The position numbers were made by a program, and so were the translations under genes. Shown here piece after piece: positions 58,251-64,000 of a stretch of DNA of 64,000 bases. This DNA comes from Atrina japonica. Its lineage: Eukaryota > Mollusca > Bivalvia > Pterioida > Pinnidae. Location of the stretch: positions 62,001-126,000 of the forward strand of contig BROG01000946.1 of assembly GCA_030159075.1 (NCBI GenBank). Direction: 5' to 3'. Within the stretch, counting starts at the first letter, position 1. Every line of letters starts with the position of its first letter. Under the pieces are notes generated by a model that saw only the letters and a list, made by a program, of their open reading frames with translations, was not told the origin of the DNA and did not search any database.

Positions 58251-58996
58251 TCTGTACAGTTCATTGTTATATATACTATAAATGCATACTGTCAGGCTCT
58301 GACAATTGTTTTGTGACAACAGTTTGTATTGTTTAATGCCAATATCCCCATTCGAATGCAAAGGTTTTGGGATGATAAAGATAAGAAAGTTGCAAGTACA
58401 AAAAAAAATATTAATCCAGTAACTCCGAGAGTTACAATCGAGATTTCTAAACCATTTTAACGAAGTCACTCTACCCACGATAGTAATTTTATACAACAAA
58501 CTTATAGCAGTGATAGAATTTACATTTACTTCAAAGGTATGAAGGAGAGCATACACACGATTATCACATGACTACATTTTACATATATACTTAGGTGCAC
58601 AGATCTTTTGTATTCTGTAAATTTGTAACCTGTAACTTTCAGAGGGATTGTTTTAAGAGAAAAATGTTATAAAACTGACAAAACTTTATACGAATATTTA
58701 TCGGCTTTAGGTCGCGGTACAGCACAGCCTTTGTAACCGTAGAAAACGATTCAGGAAGAATTTACATTAACCTATATCTGCTGAATGTACAAAGTGTAAT
58801 TTGTAGCAATGTCGGTCAACTAATTTATAAATCTTAGGTATTGTATTGTAATCAGATGTCAGCTCTTACCGTTAATTACATCGACGAGACGAAATAATTC
58901 TCATGAAATTTTATTGTTTGTTAGTTTTTTGTTGTTTGTCGCTACAGAATTTGTACTCTATCCTTCAAGTCTATATGCACATGTACACAAAATGAT
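58251..58996. other. No gene seen
   Basis: AT-rich host sequence. Confidence 0.5.
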
Positions 58997-59086
58997 TTAA
59001 CCCTTTAAACCCTACAGGCTATAATAGACTGTTCTAAACAATAGAAAAGATCATAACATCTAGATACTAAGGGTTTGAAAGGGTTA
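58997..59086. mobile_element. MITE, TTAACCCTTTCAA family, copy 2
   Basis: TTAACCCTTTAAACCCT at the left and AGGGTTTGAAAGGGTTAA at the right are inverted; the middle is shared with copy 1. Confidence 0.75.
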
Positions 59087-60300
59087 ATATTTGACCGTTC
59101 AATGGAAACGATTTTAATTAGACTATACGTCTGTGACGTAGCGAAGACAAGTTTTTATGTACTCCCAAGTTAGGGCGAGGATCTGGGCCGCTTATAGCAT
59201 GAAACCCAACCCAAGTATCTGCTACTTTAGATAGAGAGTATCAATCAGTCCTGTTTTTACACACACTCCATATGTAATGACATGATAACAATAATTTCAA
59301 CATTAGGTGCTTTGAGGAATCTGGTGGTCACAACATAAACAGATGATAATTTGAATGATATGTAATACATAAAATACTGTATAATCGACAACTTTCGTTG
59401 TGGTTTTAATTTCCTTTAATTCGCCGTTTTCCTTTATCAACATAATTAAAACCATGTTGACATTTTACATAATTTCATTACGTAATACTAGATTAATATA
59501 TTCCTTTATAAATATTTCAACGAAATTTACTTACTTACTTACTTAGTGCCCGAAATGCCATTGGCATGTAGGGCAGCAACAAAGGATGTTGGTCTTTGGC
59601 CATAGTACGTAACAATATGAATGCAATACTTGGCATTGTATGCTTCTACAACTGTTGAAAGTTAATATTATTCATTGTATAACTATGTATCTTGTGTTGT
59701 ATTCTATGATCATGCACAATGAATTTCTACCTTATTTTGACGTTGTTTTATTGCTCGCCGCATCAGTATGTAGAGGTAGCCAGCAACTTATGGTGGTATA
59801 TTTAAGATGACGAGCAATAATGATTATGATAGCAATTCCATTGGACTTAGTATATCAATGCTATACAGCCGCCTCATGACAGCGACAACTCGGAACACCG
59901 ATTTTGAACGTCACTTTCATTTGTCGAATGCTTCATAAAAGAAATCAATAAAGAATAGTCACGACTTCATTTCAAAATACGTGCTATATCATATTCGTTT
60001 TTATATTCCAAGTTTTAGGCGAAATTTCTACTTAAGAATCATCACGGGGGGTTAATGATACATCATGGGGACATCTTGAGAAAGGCTATTAAACAGAAGA
60101 CGTTTTAAGACATGTAATCCAATCTACCAATAGGAATTACCGTATAGTCTAAATTAACGTCGTTTGTCATGGTGGAGGTCAACGTCCAAACCAGAATTTA
60201 TTATCTTTTTAGAAACCTGACCACACGGTGGCAGGAACAGTTTGTCCCACAGATGTTAGACCTAGATACGTAATTGCCGTCTCTTTGCCGTTGTGTCATT
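59087..60300. other. No gene; two short repeats
   Basis: About 59531-59600 reads (CTTA)n then GTGCCCGAAATGCCATTGGC ATGTAGGGCAGCAACAAAGG, which I recall as a dispersed bivalve repeat. About 59750-59822 is a small hairpin between TTATTGCTCG and CGAGCAATAA. Otherwise AT-rich. Confidence 0.5.
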
Positions 60301-60304
60301 TGCT

Positions 60305-60392
60305 GACTTTTAAATTGGAAATTGATAAGTGAGCACATTACTAAGTAGGCCAGTGGCCATGTGCTCACTTTTAAATTTCCAATTCAAACGTT
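60305..60392. repeat. Inverted repeat, 88 bp
   Basis: CTTTTAAATTGGAAATTGAT AAGTGAGCACAT on the left faces ATGTGCTCACTTTTAAATTT CCAATTC on the right, with a 14-base centre. Confidence 0.8.
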
Positions 60393-60573
60393 AGCAGACG
60401 ATAGTTTAAATGACTGGATCTGAAACGTTGACGAGGTCATTGAACTTTTTACCTATGACATAAACCTTGAGTTTGCTCCATGTCACAACTGTCATTTGGC
60501 AGTTCAGAGAGTTCTTACTCTAAATACAGTGGTGGAATTGGAGGACGTGAGACAGCGTCATAACGTGCAGTCG

Positions 60574-60662
60574 CTAACCCTTTCAAACCTACGGACCATA
60601 ATAGATCGGTCTTAGACAGTAAAAAGAGCATACCATTAAGATATTATGGGTGAGAGGGTTGA
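60574..60662. mobile_element. MITE, TTAACCCTTTCAA family, copy 3
   Basis: CTAACCCTTTCAAACCT at the left, GGGTGAGAGGGTTGA at the right, and AAAAAGAGCATACCATTAAG in the middle as in copy 1. Confidence 0.7.
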
Positions 60663-62194
60663 TATGATGTCGTTACTTCTCATTAAATATATATAGCATG
60701 TTGTAATACAAGCACTTTCGCTACGATGCTCGAAGACCCTATCCAGAAATTTAGAATAACGCATACGATGATTAAAAAATATTAATTTGGACGACCATCA
60801 ATTCCCTTCTTGAATGAAGCTACGTTTTACTTAATGGAAGCCAGCAGGTGTCCTTGACATACATTCGTAGCATAGGTAAAGATTTGTGGAACTACCTAAA
60901 ACCCCAATAACTCCCATGGCCAAATGGTTAAACATCGAGCTGTTAACGAAATCGATCATCACTAAACAGCCGTCTATCGATACTTGATTTTATTATAGTA
61001 AGCCAAGAAGAAGAAACAAAGACTGTGAAATACCTTTCATTCGTAAATTACAACCGGTGTTCCTGATCGCCACCACACAACCGAAAAATTGATAATTATA
61101 GTATCAAAACAAACATAAGCTTTCTTGTAAACTAAGGGTGGCGATAGTATTAGATTATGTAGAGCAATGGTGTGTGTATACATTTATTAAGGATGAAATC
61201 TCCTCGCGCTTTCCAAATAGCAGCTCTACAAGAAGGCGAGGAAAGACCAAGAATAGAGTGTGAAAATGCACATTTATAATCAACTTAATTACTTAAATGT
61301 TACGACTGTCTATAGTTCCTTCCCTTCCGCAAGAGAAAAAAATATTTGTACTACAAGAAAGTAATAAAATGTGTATTAATGTACAGTTTCTAACCCGAAG
61401 GATTATTTCTTCAACATCTGTATAGAATTAAAACAGCGAGTAGTTTCACTTCGTGCTTTCAACTTGTGGGATACCTTTATCGTATGTTGTGGTTCCTACG
61501 CACTATTGCTTCTATGGTGTTTTTTTCTGTTTGAACAGTCACCTGGTCTGGTGATTAGAAAGCTGGGAGAGTAGCTGATTTGAATTCTGATCAGAACCAG
61601 TTCACTTTTATTACATACACTCATTTGTACAACAAGTCGTTGAACGAAAATATCTATGTGATCGTATAGACGTGATTAAATAAATACCTTAAAAGCAGCA
61701 AATACTTTGTAATAAGATGCTTGGGCTATCAATTGTTTCTGGTTGAAGAACAAAATGGCGATATAAAATCTGACATTAAACAAAGATTGAACTGTAGAAT
61801 GAAATGAATTAAATTGTTCTGATTACCTGGGTAAGACTTCCATTTTGCACACTCCACTCAATTATTTTCAAAACATAAAACTAACATTTTCACGTCCAAT
61901 AATTAATTTCTGAATATACATGTATTTCGTTGATGTCATCCAAGAAATTTTCAAACACATTAATACTTTTGAATGTCCTTCCCATGATTACAATGTTTTG
62001 GGTAATATTTTAGTATGTGGTACAAAAGGGAGTTTTTCCATTACCTGAAGGCACACGTCATATGAAGCTATTGGTGTAATGATCACCTGGGCTATTTCTT
62101 CAATACGTTTTTGACGATGTATCTTATGCCTTTACACAATAACTGAAACGACAGGCGATATACTTGTTACACGTACATTGTAGTTTTAAAATGT
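60663..62194. other. No gene seen
   Basis: AT-rich host sequence. Confidence 0.5.
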
Positions 62195-62630
62195 ACAGGT
62201 TCGAGCCTAGACTGAACCTACACTGATTTGTGTGAGAAAGTTTTACCGATTCTCAACAGTAAGTTCACTGATTTTCAACAGTAAGTTCACTGATTCTCAC
62301 AGTAAGTTCACTGATTCTCAACAGTAAGTTCACTGATTTTCAACAGTAAGTTCACTGATTCTCACAGTAAGTTCACTGATTCTCAACAGTAAGTTCATTG
62401 ATTTTCAACAGTAAGTTCACTGATTCTCACAGTAAGTTCACTGATTCTCAACAGTAAGTTCACTGATTTTCAACAGTAAGTTCACTGATTCTCACAGAAA
62501 GTTCACTGATTCTCACAGTAAGTTCACTGATTCTCAACAGTAAGTTCACTGATTCTCACAGAAAGTTCACTGATTCTCAACAGTAAGTTCACTGATTCTC
62601 ACAGAAAGTTCACTGATTCTCAAAAGGTTC
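62195..62630 (+). repeat. SINE scrap followed by a 22-bp minisatellite with 65-bp higher-order unit
   Basis: 62195-62250 holds a box B-like ACAGGTTCGAGCCTAGACTG and GTGAGAAAGTTTTACC of SINE family B. From about 62252 the unit GATTCTCAACAGTAAGTTCA CT (22 bases) repeats with a 21-base form GATTCTCACAGTAAGTTCAC T, in the order 22-21-22, so the longer period is about 65 bases. Later units carry AGAAAG instead of AGTAAG. Confidence 0.92.
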
Positions 62631-64000
62631 CAAAGCTGACTTGTTGTGTTGAAGGCTCAAACAAAATACATCTTCACAAAAACCTGATGTTACGGTGTCA
62701 CGTGACTCAATGTTTTGAAAAGTCCACTTGATGGCTCTTGGCGATGTACTAGTTACTGTACTACCTAGAGTCATTAAATAATTTCCGCCCTAGGATGGCC
62801 CATGGTCGGATGTAAAGAAGAGTCATCTATTTTCTTCCACTAGTCCAGCTATTTTCACGACCAACGTTTGTATTTTTTTGGGGGGTGGGGGGTGGGGGTC
62901 GAATGGCCCGAGTTTAAATTGTTTACTAGTACAACACTAACTCGATTTACTATAATTATGGGAAAGTTGGACTAGAATGTCATCTTTCTGTTTTGAAGTG
63001 CTCATCTCCTTGACAATACAAAATATCTTGTTTGTGTATGACAAATCACCTATATTCATATTTTGATATATTCAAGTGTTTTGTCTATCCCAGTCTTTGC
63101 TGGTGTATCAGTAATTAAAGCATCAATGTTAAAAACGTTGTGTTGCGTATATGAAGTGTTTTAGGACACCACCTAGATGCATAACTTTAATAGTCTGTCA
63201 CTACGAGTTTTGTCTGTAAGTGCACTCCATTACTTCGTTAAAGGATCGAACATTTAGATTATATTAATATCGTTAATAAGTCTGCACGACACAGTGATTG
63301 ACTATTGCTATGGAAGTATATAACTTCTCTATGCTGTATACCTGAAAATTTCCGCTCCCGTTTAATTTTCGCCATTTTCGACTCTAGATTAGAAGGCGAA
63401 TTTAAAACGAAAACGAACTATTTAAGATAAACCACCAAAGCATTGACATACGCTGTGTCATACAAGAGACAATGTTGTAACGTAGAAAAAGAGACTACAT
63501 TGTACTTCAAATGACAAACAGAACAGCAAACTGTTAACAGCTAAAATGTATAATTAATGCTGGTCTTCTCCCGAAGTTTAAAACACCAAAACCTTTTACA
63601 TTTAATTTTTAAATCATATTCAATTGTATTAAACCAATTGTAAACTTATTCGATAGGTAAAATAAGATTTTTTTGTAAAACAATTTCTCCTTTTAAACTG
63701 TTAAAATATCAATATAAAATAGATGCCTTGGTAACCAATACCATATTCCACCTCTATGGACTGAGGTGTAGTAGATCTAGATTCAATGTACATTTCAAAA
63801 AGATCTAGTAATAGGTTATAGTCATGATATTCTTCGTAACAGTGGTATTTTAATTTTACAGGACGAACTTAGCTCTGTGATATACATCTAGTAGATACAA
63901 GTTTGTATTTCCAATTTTTGTCAACACTTTCGTGTAGGATTTTCGTTTTTAAAATAATTTTGCTTACGATTAATTTTTTTTTTCTTATTTTGGGTTTCCT
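62631..64000. other. No gene seen
   Basis: AT-rich host sequence to the window end; a short G-rich run (GGGGGGTGGGGGGTGGGGG) lies at 62880-62898. Confidence 0.5.

Overview
This is an animal nuclear genome window, most likely from a bivalve mollusc. It is AT-rich and intron-rich, with long microsatellites and minisatellites, two families of tRNA-derived SINEs of the kind seen in bivalves, several short inverted-repeat elements (MITEs), and a decayed Penelope-like retroelement. No species can be named from the sequence alone. Statements about families rest on memory of their motifs; no database search was possible.

Layout. Positions 1-2466 carry four consecutive exons of a protein tyrosine phosphatase domain on the + strand (WPD loop; [10 protein letters not shown] signature split by an intron). 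From 2.5 to 12.4 kb there is a 2.2 kb array of 21-bp repeats, SINEs, a G tract, minisatellites, foldback elements and a field of interspersed inverted repeats.

The main item is a virus-like DNA transposon of the Polinton/Maverick type at 12659-22490. It is 9.8 kb long, bounded by 44-bp terminal inverted repeats and flanked on both sides by the 6-bp duplication AGTTAA. Its base composition is clearly more CpG-rich than its surroundings. It carries a protein-primed family B DNA polymerase on the + strand, broken by at least eight frameshifts and holding an HNH-like Cys/His insert. Facing it on the - strand is an intact retroviral-type integrase, with a 22-bp perfect palindrome between the two. 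Upstream of the integrase lies a column of small - strand genes, several with membrane segments or coiled coils. A larger + strand gene and a membrane-protein remnant sit at the right end. I recognise no packaging ATPase, protease or double-jelly-roll capsid gene. Three of the - strand genes carry single in-frame stop codons, so the copy is decaying although its ends and target duplication are intact.

To the right lie a Penelope-like reverse transcriptase remnant (about 22.9-24.6 kb) cut by a MITE, large CT/GA and AT microsatellites, an 18-bp minisatellite (28.4-29.7 kb), a 1-kb element with terminal inverted repeats (29.8-30.8 kb), a candidate signal-peptide exon at 35.2 kb, and long stretches without recognisable genes. 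A segment of about 1.7 kb is present three times between 48.8 and 53.4 kb; one copy holds a MITE whose empty site is preserved in the next copy. The last 10 kb hold more inverted-repeat elements and a higher-order minisatellite. Apart from the phosphatase exons and the signal-peptide exon, I see no convincing host coding sequence.
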